Of a stretch of DNA of 42,476 bases, positions 1-10,992 are shown one piece after another. A model generated the notes under the pieces. That model had not been told where the DNA came from. It searched no databases and worked only from the letters and a program-made list of their open reading frames with translations. Source of the DNA: Chrysomallon squamiferum (taxonomy: Eukaryota > Mollusca > Gastropoda > Neomphalida > Peltospiridae). Numbering within the stretch: the first letter of the stretch is position 1; every line of letters begins with the position of its first letter. The stretch covers positions 16,897,421 to 16,939,896 of the forward strand of contig CM022674.1 of assembly GCA_012295275.1 (NCBI GenBank), in the 5' to 3' direction. A program made the position numbers and the translations under genes.

Positions 1-1990
1 TCTTAAAGTTTATGGCCATCTTTTCTACATATACAGAAAGCTAAAACCACAACCTTTTATAAACACTGATTAGTATTAATGCAGTCATCCAGCTTGAAAC
101 AGAACTGAAACCCACCTCACGTTTTGGTTCATTTATTAAAATATTATTTCTACAACTAATTGTTTGAACATAGTTAATTAATAAATTATATATTCTATTT
201 ATAAGTGACATTTTGCCAATTTTTGTTTTGTTTTTGTTTTAAAAGCAAACCCTGGGATTCACTGATAGTATGAAAAATAAGGTCAGAGGGTTGAATGTCC
301 AGATGTTATAATAAATAAAAAAGATTATTATAAAAAGTAAACACTGGGGTATAGTAGAATCTAAGATGTTTCAGGGTCTCTGTTTATATTGTTGGTGTTT
401 AGCCATGGATCACATTTAAACAATAAACTGTAGACAGTTCAAAACATTATTATTTTGCTTTTGAAAACAACCAAAACTAAAGGTATCAAATGTGTGTTTT
501 ATTTTGTTTTGTTTCTCTCGAAAATCACTTTATGTACCTTGATTGAATTCAGTCAGTACACTTTTCCAGTTACACGCATTTTGTTGTTAATGCTAATTTT
601 AAAGAAATGAATTGGTTAAATGAAAAAAAAAAAAAATAAAGATAAGGACAAAAAGTCTTTAGTAATTATTTTTTGCATAATCTATCTAGAATGGGAAAAA
701 GCATTTTCTAGTTAACGTTTATATATTTTCCAATTAGTATTTTGTTGGGTATAGAAATGTACACAACCTTTTAATGTTTTCAGAAAATGTTAACTTCAGA
801 AAATAGTTAAATTGTGGTATAACAGAAAACAATTCGCTAAATATTATTTATTGTTGATTAATAATCAAGAATCTACATTATGTTAATATAAATGCATATA
901 AGAAATTATTTCATTTATTTATTTAAAATTATTGATTGGCTTTAATAATAATAATAATAATAAATGCATTACTCTTGTGTGTGTGTGTTTGTGTGTTTGT
1001 GTGTGTGTATATATATATATATGAATAATGTGACCAATACACTTTGACCAAACCATCTCTGTAAATTATGACACACTTCTTCAGCATATTTTACCTGACT
1101 TTTACATTGTAATATAATTATTTGAGCATTATGTTAAGATGTAATCCTTTGTGAATCCTAGTGACTCATTCACCCCATAATGTAGTCCTTTGTGTATCCT
1201 ACTGACCCATACACTCTTTCAATTTAGTTCTTACCATATCCTAGAGGACTACTATACCTCTGTAATTTACCCTCTACAACCTTGTAATATAAACCTCAGT
1301 CTACAATAAAGTCAAAGTTAACTCATCTACTTGTGAGTATAAATTGAAACGCCCAGATGAAATATGAAATAAAAAAGGAAATCTGTTTTTATTGTATTTT
1401 TCGTTGCACCAGACCAAACACATCCTTCCGCACCAGAAAGAAAAAAAAAATATTTTGACTGCAGATTACAGCCCTGCAGGTAAAACAGTTCACTGACGCC
1501 ATACCTACTCTTGTTATCATAAACAAATAATATTATTCATTATCTTTAGTAAAACATATATTAAATATGCATTTTATGACAAATACTGAGAGTATAGAAT
1601 AGTATAGTATAGTATGCGATAGTATAGTATAGTACAGTATAGTATAATACTGTATAGTATTGTATATCATAGTATTTATCTATTAACAATAAGTCTCAAC
1701 ATAAAGGGTCCTCCTATGCTATAGTGAACCCTGGGCAAGTTTTCAGTATTCCTGTGTGTTAAAGATGTCCCTAGTCTAAACAAAAAAGTTCAAAAAAAAT
1801 ACTAAAAAGAAAATAAATGTCAAACAGCGTTTTTAAAAAAAAAAAAAAAAAAAAAAAATGAAATACTCCGAGAATCACAAATCAGCTTTCTTTTTGTTAG
1901 CAGTATCTGTTGAAGATGAATTTCAAGAAGCTGAACTTGATGGTGTGTTGGAAATGAAACTGTGAAATGAAGGTTTCCTGTTCGGAGTAC
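1..1990. other. Non-genic AT-rich stretch
   Basis: No exon with convincing splice sites or recognisable protein was found. It holds poly-A runs (about 625-638 and 1833-1858), a short (AAT)n tract near 945-962, a (TG)n/(TA)n tract near 977-1022, and two related copies of a phrase around 'TCCTTTGTG..TCCTA' at about 1145 and 1188. An AGTAT pentamer array lies at about 1595-1675. The end of this stretch runs into the minisatellite that follows. Confidence 0.6.
1595..1675. repeat. (AGTAT)n pentanucleotide microsatellite
   Basis: Imperfect repetition of AGTAT/ATAGT with a few substitutions (for example GCGAT and ACAGT variants). Ordinary simple repeat with no coding meaning. Confidence 0.8.
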
Positions 1991-1991
1991 T

Positions 1992-2645
1992 TGCTGTAGA
2001 AGCAGATCTGTAAAAATGTTGGTGTTGTGCTGAAAGTTTTTGCTGTAGAAGCTTAACTCTGAAATACTGGTGAAGTATTGGAAGTGTTTGCTGTAGAAGC
2101 AGATCTACGAAATCTTAGTGTTGTGTTGAAGTGTTTGCTGTAGAAGCTGAAACCGAAATACTGGTGAAGTGTTGGAAGTGTTTCCTATAGAAGCTGAACT
2201 CTGAAATACTGGTGAAGTGTTTGAAGTGTTTACTGAAGAAGCAGAACTGTGTAATCTTAGTTGTGTTGGGAGTGTTTGCTGAAGAAGCTGAACTTTGAAA
2301 CACTGGTGAAGTGTTGGAAGTGTTTACTGAAGAAGCAGAACTGTGAATCTTAGTGTTGGTTGGAAGTGTTTTTTGGAAGAAATCCTAGTTTGGACTAGAA
2401 GCTGAAGAAATACTGGTGAATTGTATGGAAGTGTTTACTGTGCAGAACTGTGTAATCTTAGTTTTTTGCGTTGAAATGTGGGAAGTGTTGAAGTTTGCTG
2501 CAGAAGCTGAACTCTGAAATACTGGTGAAGTGTTGGAAGTGTTTACTGAAGAAGCAGAACTGTAATCTTAGTGTTGCGTTGTTTTTTTGAAATGGAAGTG
2601 TGTTTACTGAACAGAACCAAAATGTTAGTGTTTGCTGTAGAAGCT
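1992..2645. repeat. ~47-bp minisatellite with two alternating unit types
   Basis: The phrase TGCTGTAGAAGC or its variant TACTGAAGAAGC starts at 1992, 2041, 2089, 2136, 2183, 2231, 2277 and 2324, a spacing of 46-49 bp. Units alternate between a type continuing GCTGAACTCTGAAATACTGG and a type continuing GCAGAACTGTGTAATCTTAG, so the higher-order period is about 95 bp. More diverged units continue to about 2645. Reading frames on the minus strand here (for example about 2115-2303) are only translations of this repeat. Confidence 0.85.
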
Positions 2646-2650
2646 GATAA

Positions 2651-2950
2651 TAATATGTATACCTGCAAGAGTTCAGATTATTCTCACCATGATTTTTTCT
2701 TCTGATATCATCAATCAACATAATAAGACATTTAAATGTCCTGACTCACTTATATCTTTAGATGATCAGGTCACCTGAGCTGTTGGAAGTGTCTAGTTTC
2801 GTTTATTGTCCACACTGATTCTCTGTTATTGCTACGCATCCTTCCGGAAACTGTGCGTTAGGTTCGAAATCATGTCAAACTGGTCCCAACTTCCGGCCAT
2901 GGCATTTGCGCCTTGCACGGGAACACGAAACAACTGTAAATCATTCGTTA
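2651..2950. other. Short non-genic stretch, locally richer in GC
   Basis: No gene recognised. The stretch 2810-2935 is richer in G and C than its surroundings and contains a CCATGG and several CpGs, but no open frame with splice sites was found. It abuts the 3' tail of the LINE relic. Confidence 0.4.
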
Positions 2951-2951
2951 G

Positions 2952-4740
2952 ATTTATTTATTTATTTATTTAGAGATGATACCATATAGTAAATGAGTGT
3001 ACAGTTGAAAAATACACGCGGCGCGTTAATAATGTCAGAGATACATGCAGTATATCAGCCTAGTTTAAAATACTGTAACAGATTTCTGTAATAATGACAA
3101 TGACTTTATTCTCATAAACTGTAGGATTTCAGCACAGAGAAGAATGTATTAGAGCTACATAATAACAAAATTAAAATGCACATGCGTGAAAGTTTAACGT
3201 TTAACGCGGAGGACAAACTCTGTCATATATAGTTGTTATTAATAAACATAGCTTTTTCAATACAAATATAGTTTACTGTTAAACAAATTATTATATGAAA
3301 ATACATTTAGATGTTTCATATATCATATATTTAACTGGTATATCTGTTCTCGCATTTAATAATATAGGATCATTACATTCAAATATATAATGATATTCAT
3401 CACCAATTTAGTTAAGATTACAGATATGATATTTTCTGTTTTCTCTTAGAATACTGCACCATGGTCCAGTTTCAATAGGAAGTTTAGATTTCGCGGTTCT
3501 AAATTTACATAAGACATTAGCCTTGTTTTGAGTCAGCAAAGAAAGATAGTTTTGTAATTTCAATTTTTAAAGTTTTTATAATTGATACGCTTTGGAGACG
3601 TTTCAGTTTGATTTTTCCATATCTGTAGACACTGATAATGTAATATTGTGGACACCGTTTCACGTAACAATTTAATATTATTTAAGTTGCGATATGTCCA
3701 TGTATATGTTAAACCACAATCATCTAAAATATTTTTACAAATTTGTCCAAGGAGAATGGATAGCATGCATTAAATAACATAGCTCTGACGAAGTTTTGTT
3801 TTGGGTTTTGTAAATTAGGTTCCCCCGAAAGGTTATCATTCTTACTGTTATAGAAATAAAAAGGTGACACCGTCCTAGTTCACCATAGATCATAAAACCT
3901 AGGGTACATTTATTAACATTAAGTAAATACTTACAAAGTTTCATATGGAATCTTTCTATTAGTTGTATATTTGTAAAACCCCATACTTCACAACAATACC
4001 ATAAAATTGGCTCTATTAGTTTGTCAAATAAATCAAGTATACATTCCACGGAGAGATTATTCTGACGACGTTTAGCTATTAGGCTATATATGGCTTTCAC
4101 TGCTTTCTTATAGAGTTGTTTTACATTGTAAGTGAACTGGCCGTTTCTTGTAAAATGTATATAGTTATATTTATAGTTATCTGCTGTATCAATCAATCTC
4201 TCCATCAAATTTAAATATATAATCACTAGTTTTTTCTCCTTTTAGTGAAAATCATTATTTTACTTCTATTTATATTAACTTTAAGTCTCCATAGTCGGCG
4301 GTAATTAGTAAAAATGTTAAGATTATGTTGCAGAGCATTCGGTGATTCTGCTAACAGTATTGTATCGTCAGCATACTGTAGAATAAAATGCTTTAAATAA
4401 ATATTAAATTTTTCAGATATAAGAAATTCCTCTAAGTCATTTAGAAAAAAAGAACATAAAAATTGGCGATAGATTTGCTTCTTGCCTAACACCGATTTTA
4501 GAATTAAAACTATCAGAAACCGTTGGCTGTAATTTTATCCTTAATATCTTTATACATATTATCAGAAAGATAATTACAAACTGTTTACTTTTTTTTTTTT
4601 TTTTTTTTTCAATAGATTTGTAAAATGTCTTTGATTTGTTTGTTTTAAAAAGGTCTATTGTAAATCAGTCAATAATCATGATTTTGGGGAATAAAACATC
4701 TTTTTAACTTTTGAATCGTTTCCTTTTTTTTTTTTTTATT
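2952..4740 (-). mobile_element. Decayed non-LTR retrotransposon (LINE) with 3' (TAAA)n tail
   Basis: Read on the minus strand this is the 3' half of a LINE: reverse-transcriptase palm (about 4560-4230), the downstream conserved region (about 4226-3730), a C-terminal portion including GDEYHYIFEC (about 3400-3330), a short 3' UTR, and a TAAATAAATAAA tail at about 2954-2971. The upstream (5') part near 4610-4720 encodes a segment recognisable in a second relic at 16.7 kb (SDLKQTFEKS-like). It is interrupted by poly-T tracts at about 4587-4608 and 4721-4738. Several frameshifts and stops show it is dead. The clade was not determined. Confidence 0.85.
3330..4560 (-). pseudogene. Reverse transcriptase / LINE ORF2 C-terminal half, broken
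   Basis: Visible in order on the minus strand: DIKDKIT, a GVRQEANLSP motif (the GVRQG.NLSP signature of LINE reverse transcriptases), FLNDLEEFLI, QYADDTILLAES (catalytic YADD), VNINRSKIMIF, then RNGQFTYNVKQLYKKA, LIEPILWYCCEVWGF, LLNVNKC and YGELGR, which are typical of the region downstream of the RT in invertebrate LINEs, then NARTDIPVKY. A frameshift in a T run just before FLNDLEEF and another near 4226 separate the pieces. Family assignment rests on motifs seen, not on a search. Confidence 0.85.
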
Positions 4741-4783
4741 ATTGACTAATTGAGATTTGGTGAAACTAATTGTAAAATAAAAA

Positions 4784-5004
4784 ACAGTTATTCAGAATAG
4801 AGATAGTATCGGTTTGAAACATAGATATGAACGACAAACCTTTCAACAGAATTCAGTGTAAAAAATACAACAACAATATATAAATATATATATAAATGGT
4901 ATATTTATATATTGTTCTTGTATTTTTTACACTGAATTCTGAGGAAAAGTTTGTCATTCATATATGTATTTCAAATTGATACTATCTCTATTCTGAATAA
5001 CTGT
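4784..5004. repeat. 221-bp near-perfect palindrome (foldback / MITE-like)
   Basis: The left arm begins ACAGTTATTCAGAATAGAGA and the right arm ends with its complement, TCTATTCTGAATAACTGT. The arms are about 105 nt each, pair with a handful of mismatches, and meet in an AT-rich centre near 4894. No coding capacity. It lies directly upstream of the FReD copy-A promoter and is absent upstream of the other two promoter copies, which suggests insertion of a foldback or MITE-type element. No clear target-site duplication was identified. Confidence 0.8.
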
Positions 5005-5146
5005 GTCACACGGTTAATTTATTTGAAGAATTCAGTTTGGTAGATACAGTGACTTGGAAACATTAGTAGAAAAAATTAATATTTTATTTGGCTTTGTGAA
5101 CTAACGAGTAAAACCGTGTTATATAAGCAGACTAATTTAGTTCTGA
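5000..5146 (+). promoter_or_regulatory. FReD copy A core promoter with TATA box
   Basis: TATATAAG at about 5119-5127 lies about 30 bp before the probable transcript start and close to the first ATG. The block from TGTGTCACACGGTTAAT through TTGGAAACATTAGTAGAA to the TATA box recurs in the same order at 12150-12310 (minus) and 16470-16600 (plus). Conservation over about 150 bp in three copies supports a duplicated functional promoter, although recent duplication alone could also explain it. Confidence 0.6.
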
Positions 5147-5995
5147 ATGCATATATCTGAATTTCAACATATCGTTTATGAAATGGAGATAATGAAAAAG
5201 ATCAACGGGATGATATTCTGTGTTTTAGCATATTTGACAATCGTCGGTTCTTTTTCCAATTCCGAGCTTGGCACTCGTAAAACTTTTCGAAATTTACCAC
5301 AGTACAACGATAAGAAACCTACAGAAGACTCTTCAAAAGAATTGAAAGTGTACAGTAAAGTCTACTGTGTCACAGAATTTTCCGGCTACATCGGTTGAAG
5401 AGGTTTCATCTACAACAACGGCAACGGCATGTGTTCTCTGTACAGTGAACCATTGACTTCTCTTTCGTTTGTTAGTGCGACAGAGACAAAATCATATGGT
5501 AAGTTGTGGTTTGTTTGTTTACTTATATACACATTAAATGTAGTATACAAATACATTTAGAAAAATACGAATTGTTTTGCTCATTTGTATGTGTGTTTGT
5601 TAACAAGTGTATCTGTTTATATATGCATTTATTTGCATACTTTTACTCCTGAATTATGCATTCATACTGTTTGCATACGAATTTATAAACTCACATTATC
5701 ATCACTGTTCTTATTTTTATTACAGAAAGTGTTCCATCTGACTGTGTAGAGATAATTATGAATGGAGGTAAAACACGCGGAGTTTATACAATTGTACCAC
5801 GTGACAACGGCTGTCCTATCAGGGCGTACTGCGAAATATCTGACAATGATAGCGGTTGGCTTGTAAGTTTAGCAATGCTTTTATTATTATTATTTTATTA
5901 TCGTTTTCAATTGATATATTATTATCACATTCTCTGTGTTTTTTCTCTTTGTTTTCCTTTTGGTTTCGTTTTATTCATGAACGTTTTATGCTCTC

Positions 5996-6092
<97 letters not shown>

Positions 6093-6256
6093 CTCTGTAC
6101 ACATGTAATTAATTAACTTCCTTTATCTATTATTGCAATCGTTTAATTACACTCAATAAGCAGTTATGGAACGGACGGAGGGATGAGAAAACCTCTACAG
6201 AACGTGGCAAGAATACACAGACTGATTTCGTTCATTAACTAATGAATTCTGGTTAG
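5147..6256 (+). pseudogene. Fibrinogen-related (FReD) gene copy A, signal peptide + PAN-like + FReD start
   Basis: Exon 1 (ATG at 5147, or at 5183 or 5192 just before the hydrophobic segment; donor after 5498) encodes a signal peptide (MIFCVLAYLTIVGSFSNS), then a PAN-type segment: in frame, YCVTEFSGYIG, a TGA stop (5396-5398), RGFIYNNGNGMCSLYSEPL. Exon 2 (5726-5862) is intact: SDCVEIIMNGGKT, GVYTIVPRDN, CEISDNDSGWL, the start of a fibrinogen C-terminal domain. Exon 3 (about 6160-6256) reads ENLYRTWQEYTD then SLTNEFWLG but has TGA at 6184 and 6223. Splice phases 1, 0, 1 agree with the family. Exon 4 and beyond are missing; copy B starts instead. Three in-frame stops and the missing 3' end make it a pseudogene. 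Confidence 0.85.
6003..6087. repeat. (CT)n microsatellite in FReD intron 2
   Basis: About 40 CT units in the intron between FReD exons 2 and 3 of copy A. The same intron carries CT in copy C (7424-7527) and GA on the plus strand, hence CT on the coding strand, in copy D (about 11324-11376). The tract therefore predates the duplications. Confidence 0.95.
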
Positions 6257-6389
6257 GTAGGAAATTAATAATAAATAATTAAAATAAATATATTATTAAG
6301 TTAGTGAATTAACTGAGTCATTAAAATCTGTGTAAACAATTATAGTGATTTTGTTCTGAATAGAAAATAGCACTGAAATCATTGATAAA

Positions 6390-6660
6390 ATGCAGATAGT
6401 GAGAAAGATGCACGGGATACTATTCTGCTTTTTAGCATTTCTGATAATTGTTGTTTTTATTGCCAATTCTGTGCTTAGTACTCGTAAGACTTTTCGAACG
6501 TGTCCAGTAAACTCCACTGCGTCACAGAATGTTCCGTCGGCTGTAAAAGGTACGTCGGCTGAAAAGGTTTCGTATATAACAACGGCAACGACATGTGTTC
6601 TCTGTATAATGAAAACTTCACATCTCTTTGGTAGAATCACATTTTCTGTCTTTAGGTTTG
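6390..6660 (+). pseudogene. FReD copy B exon 1 fragment (signal peptide + PAN-like)
   Basis: The ATG at 6390 opens a clear signal peptide (MHGILFCFLAFLIIVVFIAN) followed by STRKTFR as in copy A. Relative to copy A, 55 nt are then missing, which puts the PAN segment out of frame. In the shifted frame one reads CVTECSVGCKRYVG, a TGA (6560-6562), KGFVYNNGNDMCSLYN, then another stop. A 15-18 bp tandem duplication inside this segment keeps one Cys codon (TGT) in the first unit and has TGA in the second. No following donor matches copy A. Confidence 0.75.
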
Positions 6661-6769
6661 TTGATTTATATACGTATTCCTTTATTTATTTACTATTACT
6701 ATGTATATTTATTGCAGGCAGGCTTTGTTTTTATATAGATTTACATTGGCGATGACGATACTACTACTA

Positions 6770-7121
6770 CTATAATGTTCCTTCTGACAGAGCAGAGATA
6801 ATTAATGTTATTATTATAGAAAGTGTTCCCCCTATCTGTGTAGAGATAAATAATGTTATTATTATTACAGAAAGTGTTCCATCTGACACTGTATAGATAA
6901 TTAATGCTATCATTGTTTTAGAAAGAATTCAGTCTGACTGTCTACAAATAATTAGTGTTATCATTAGAGGAAGTGCTCCCTCTCACTGTGTATACATAAT
7001 TATTGTTATTTTTGTTACAGAAAATGTTCCCTCTGACTGTGAAGAGATAATTTATGTTGTTGTTATTCCAGAAAGTGTTTCCTCTGACTGTGAAGGGATA
7101 ATTTATGTTGTTATTATTACA
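6770..7121 (+). repeat. 51-bp tandem array of a FReD intron/exon-2 boundary
   Basis: GAAAGTGTTCC (the first bases of FReD exon 2) or close variants begin at about 6770, 6819, 6870, 6921, 6969, 7020 and 7071, with an eighth at 7122 starting the exon-2 copy of pseudogene C. Spacing is 48-51 bp, mostly exactly 51. Each unit holds the intron end (TTATTATTACAG or decayed forms), then GAAAGTGTTCC.TCTGACTGT, then GAGATAATTAATG. At least the units at 6870, 7020 and 7122 keep a perfect TACAG acceptor. The array is built from a splice acceptor plus about 30 nt of exon. Confidence 0.9.
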
Positions 7122-7262
7122 GAAAGTGTTCCCTCTGACTGTAGTGATGATTATGAATGGAGGTAAAACAAGCGGAGTGTATACTATTGTACCACGTGAC
7201 AACAGCAGACCAATCAGGGCGAAATACTGCGAAATATCTGACAGTGATAGCGGTTGGCTTGT
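7122..7262 (+). pseudogene. FReD copy C, exon 2 only, frameshifted
   Basis: Homologous to exon 2 of copy A: the frame from 7153 reads MNGGKTSGVYTIVPRDN and CEISDSDSGWL. Two bases are missing between the SDC codons and MNGGKT, breaking the frame. An extra AAA codon lies before the Tyr-Cys-Glu codons. The donor after GGCTT is GTAAAT instead of GTAAGT. The following intron resembles intron 2 of copy A and again contains a (CT)n tract. No exon 3 was found after it. Confidence 0.8.
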
Positions 7263-7422
7263 AAATTTGAGCAATGCTTTTGTTAATTTTCTATCGTTTA
7301 ATTTCATATATTATTAGCTTTTTTTTATCTCTTTTGTGAATTTTCATTCTTTTCGTTTCGCTTTATTGATACACGTTTTATTGTTTCCCTAATTATTTTT
7401 TTCTTGTTAATGTTCTGTTTAT

Positions 7423-7531
<109 letters not shown>

Positions 7532-7725
7532 AGAACATTGTGTTTCTTATATATTATTAGTGATCAAATAAAAAGGATCTGTTGTATCTATTGCAAACAT
7601 ACATGCATTCATATCATAGCATATCGCATCACATCGGGTCATCATATCAGACCCATATGATATATCGCATAACACATACTATAATATTATTTTAAAAAAT
7701 TGCATTTGGTGTTTATTATAATACC

Positions 7726-7847
<122 letters not shown>

Positions 7848-7852
7848 CTTGT

Positions 7853-7960
7853 TTCTTTTTGTTTTGCTTCAGGGATTGGTTTTGGGCGAAATGTTTGTTT
7901 AGTTTTCGTGGTCTTCTTTGTTTCGTTGTTCTGTTTATTTGTATTCTTACTGCAGTTCTT
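7853..7960 (-). repeat. Dispersed repeat related to 15870-16100
   Basis: Reversed, this reads CGCCCAAAACCAATCCCTGAAGC and then an AAAGAAACAAG stretch, matching 16045-16100 (CGCCCAAAACCAATATCTGAAGC). A related piece lies at 39652-39775. No coding potential recognised; probably a decayed non-autonomous element. Confidence 0.5.
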
Positions 7961-8107
7961 TCAAGTCTCATAACAAAAGCTGGTCTGGTGTCGCCCTTCA
8001 GGCTGCAGACTGTGAGCACAATGTACGCAGAACATTAATGCAGTGGATAAATGAAAATCACTTTAAAAACAACTCTTAAAGGGGAAAGCTAATATCTTGT
8101 AACACAG

Positions 8108-8225
8108 GTGTGTGGACACGTGCTTATCCTGCTTTCAGTATTAGTAGTGAATGATTCAAAAATTGTGGATGACGTGTATGGAGCAATACGGGAGTTAAAA
8201 AGGGAAGTTGTTGATCAGATCACAC
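8108..8225 (+). other. Possible exon with coiled-coil-like peptide (uncertain)
   Basis: The frame from 8108 starts MCGHVLILLSVLVVNDSK and continues DDVYGAIRELKREVVDQI, a spacing of hydrophobic residues that could form an amphipathic helix. A TGCTTTCAG acceptor-like site ends near 8138. It could be a stalk exon of a lectin-like gene, but no partner exon or donor was identified and it may be chance. Confidence 0.2.
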
Positions 8226-8262
8226 AAACAAAAAATAAAAAAATAATAAAAAAGACAATATC

Positions 8263-8302
<40 letters not shown>

Positions 8303-8391
8303 TTAGTGTCTACTTACGTTTTTGATTTGATTTGATTTGATTTGATTTTAGTATTTGATTTTTGATTTGATTTTATTATTTGATTTTTAGG

Positions 8392-8447
<56 letters not shown>

Positions 8448-9384
8448 TTATTATTTATTTATTTATTTATTTATGTAGAATAGCAATGCGCAGTCAGATG
8501 AAAACAAAGCACAGTATTCATGGTCACAATGCTACTTAGGATACAGAGAATATCATAGATATTTTCTAGGAAGAAATTGTATAATTATTAAAATTAGTAT
8601 TAAGAGATTTTGTTCAAACGAAAGCTCATCTACATGATTTAAACAACTAGTTATTAAAACTGTGTAAACACTGAGTGAAGCCCAACAACATATTAGTTCC
8701 AAAAGCGAGAAATCTAAGTGCAGCGTGGATACAACCCATTCTTAAACTGACATCCTGCAGTCTTCATTAACTGCGCAAATGCAATTTTCTGTCTGTTTAT
8801 AGATACCACAACAGATGTGTTAACCTTCTGTTGTTCTACGATGTGACAGTTCATGATGAAGGTTTTTTTATTTATTTTTTTTTTTTTTTTGTGTAATAAT
8901 TATCTTATTTTATTTTACTATCATTATTATTTCTTTCTGACATATATATATATGTCTGTGTATGTATGTATTTATAAAAATACATACATATGTATATGTG
9001 TTGCTGTGTATGTGTGTGTCTGTATGTACGCGTACATACGTAGGTATTAATATGTAAATTCATACTTACAAATATCACCGTTACAAATATCCTTAGGGAT
9101 TAAATAAAAACAAATTGTTAACAATACATTATTACAATCAATGAAATAAAACTTATCTAACTGTATACAAATAAATAATTTATCTTTCTTCACCTGTTTT
9201 GTTATTTTTCAAATTGACTAATATTACACTGATCAATCTATATATGACCATCCACTGAACTGAGTCACGTGGGATCAACTTTCCCAGTAATGTTTTGTCT
9301 TCAAAGAGATGATATTATTTAAAATATTGATGTGTTTTTATATAAACTAGATATTGTGCTTACAATCAGCCTGATATAAATATA

Positions 9385-9422
<38 letters not shown>

Positions 9423-9470
9423 ATTCAGTAGTAGTGGTAGTAGTAGTAATAGTAGTAGTAGTATTGTTTG
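8226..9470. other. Non-genic stretch with simple repeats
   Basis: Contains (AAT)n at about 8263-8300, TTTGATTTGA repeats at 8320-8370, (ATT)n at about 8392-8445, (TTTA)n at 8455-8475, TATG-rich sequence at 8940-9050 and (TG)n at about 9384-9419. No exon was recognised between them. Confidence 0.6.
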
Positions 9471-9576
9471 GTTAGTTGTTTGTTTCCTCTTGCTTTAATG
9501 AAAGTTTTTTTTTTACTATTATTTATATTTTTTATTATCATGTTTATGCGTCTATTTTAGAAAGCATTATATATGC

Positions 9577-9607
<31 letters not shown>

Positions 9608-9616
9608 CAGACAGAC

Positions 9617-9656
<40 letters not shown>

Positions 9657-10500
9657 ATTAATAAAACAGAGACAAAATCAAATAAAAAATCAACGAATAA
9701 ACCAATGAACAAACAAACAGACAAACAAACAAACAAATAAAATCATTAATAAATGAAGCAAGAACATATTTTCCTTTTATTACAGACAGAATAGCAAACA
9801 ACTTAAAAATCAGAATCAACACTGGTAGAAGTTTCACGAATTTTTCCTTCACAAAATACACGTTTATATTAGCAGCTAGGAACCTATTACAAACTCTTTA
9901 ATACAGTACAGCTCATACCAACAGAAACAAACACGAATTTGAAGGTGAAAAAAAGACTGGCTAAAGCCGGGATCGATACTTATAATCTACCTGTATCAGG
10001 CAAACGTTTCAAATATCAGTAACAGTTATCTTCTTCTTTTTTTTTTATTGTCATAACTTATCTTTATCCAGAACACTAATTAAAATAAAATAATTCAGGA
10101 ACATTTGTTTACGTAAATTTATATTTTAACAGCTTTTTCCAAAGAAAACAAATATAAAATTAAATTTCAAAAGTCTTATAAATTTACATTTAGCAGTTGT
10201 TCCAAAATAAGCAGTTTATGGATTTATATCAAATAAAAACTAAAACACATTAATAATTCAAACATTCTATTTCATATTTTTCTTTAAAATGGTTTTCTTT
10301 TTTCCTTAATTTAACATACTATCTTTCAGAGGTGTATTTCTTTTTTTTCTTTTTTTATTTGAATGGCATTATTTACAATATTTTGAATAATAAAAAATTC
10401 CTGACACTTGGAATTGTGTTTCATATTTTTTTCTTTTTTTTCTCTAGTTAATAATTTGTTTTCATTAGGCTAGTACTATTGCTTCATTTGAACTAACAAA
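9471..10500. other. Non-genic stretch, AT-rich with simple repeats
   Basis: Contains (TA)n at about 9578-9602 and (GA)n at about 9618-9653, then ACAA/AAAC-rich sequence and T-rich sequence. No exon, transposon protein or RNA gene was recognised. Confidence 0.55.
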
Positions 10501-10660
10501 ACATTTTTCCGTCGAACACGCAGACCGCCGAATTTTCATCACAGTTTCAGTGCAAAACAGAATATGGCCACAATTTCCTCATACCAATCGTTGGCACATT
10601 CTAGTCTCTGACAATTTACAACGTGCCAATTCACCACAGTTATGATTCTGAATATTCGGA
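10500..10660 (-). mobile_element. Internally deleted Tc1-like element downstream of FReD copy D
   Basis: Its right part (about 10580-10660) aligns with the edge and N-terminal coding sequence of the Tc1-like relic at 13558-13940, including a shared CAGTTTG.TCCGAATATTC edge and AATTGGCACGTTGT. Its left part reads GGLRVRRKN on the minus strand, similar to the GRLRVWRR-type stretch in the middle of Tc1 transposases. The sequence between is missing, so this is probably a deletion derivative. The position relative to FReD exon 4 is the same as for the 13.6-kb copy. Confidence 0.45.
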
Positions 10661-10992
10661 TCAAACTGACAGAATAATCACTAAAAACTTGATTACTGTT
10701 TACATGAACAAACACAATATACTGTTTTATCTAAACATAGATATAAACTGTTTACAGAAAAAGTTAACATACAGTTATATTAATCGATTACTTTTATTGT
10801 TATTGTTCTGGTTCTTTAGAATTCTATACATTTATTTTGGAAATGAATTAGAATTGCATGCACTTGGTTATTTATATATTCATTCGTTCATTCATTCATT
10901 TACTTTACTTTTTGATACTTTGTTTATTTTTAAAAATTCTTCTTATTATTAGCATGATTACTGTTGTTGTTATTGTATTTATTTCAAATTAC

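Noticed and set aside
5396-5398. Selenocysteine UGA in a PAN domain
   Set aside because: Copy D has TAA at the same codon, copy A has two more TGA stops in exon 3, and the genes are otherwise broken; no SECIS was recognisable by eye. Kept only as a weak alternative in the findings.
5856-6116. Long Ser/Leu reading frames over (CT)n, and similar ones at 7421-7660, 7687-8038, 21737-22054 and 36901-37179
   Set aside because: They are translations of dinucleotide repeats with no splice sites, domains or coding bias.
10500-10660. First read as the last exon of the fibrinogen domain (NHNCGEL and TVMKIRRS resemble NCAEL and TEMKIR)
   Set aside because: The homologous region at 13558-13940 reads clearly as Tc1-like transposase (IGMRDAG, TTVRNRL), and the 10.5-kb copy fits a deletion derivative of it better.
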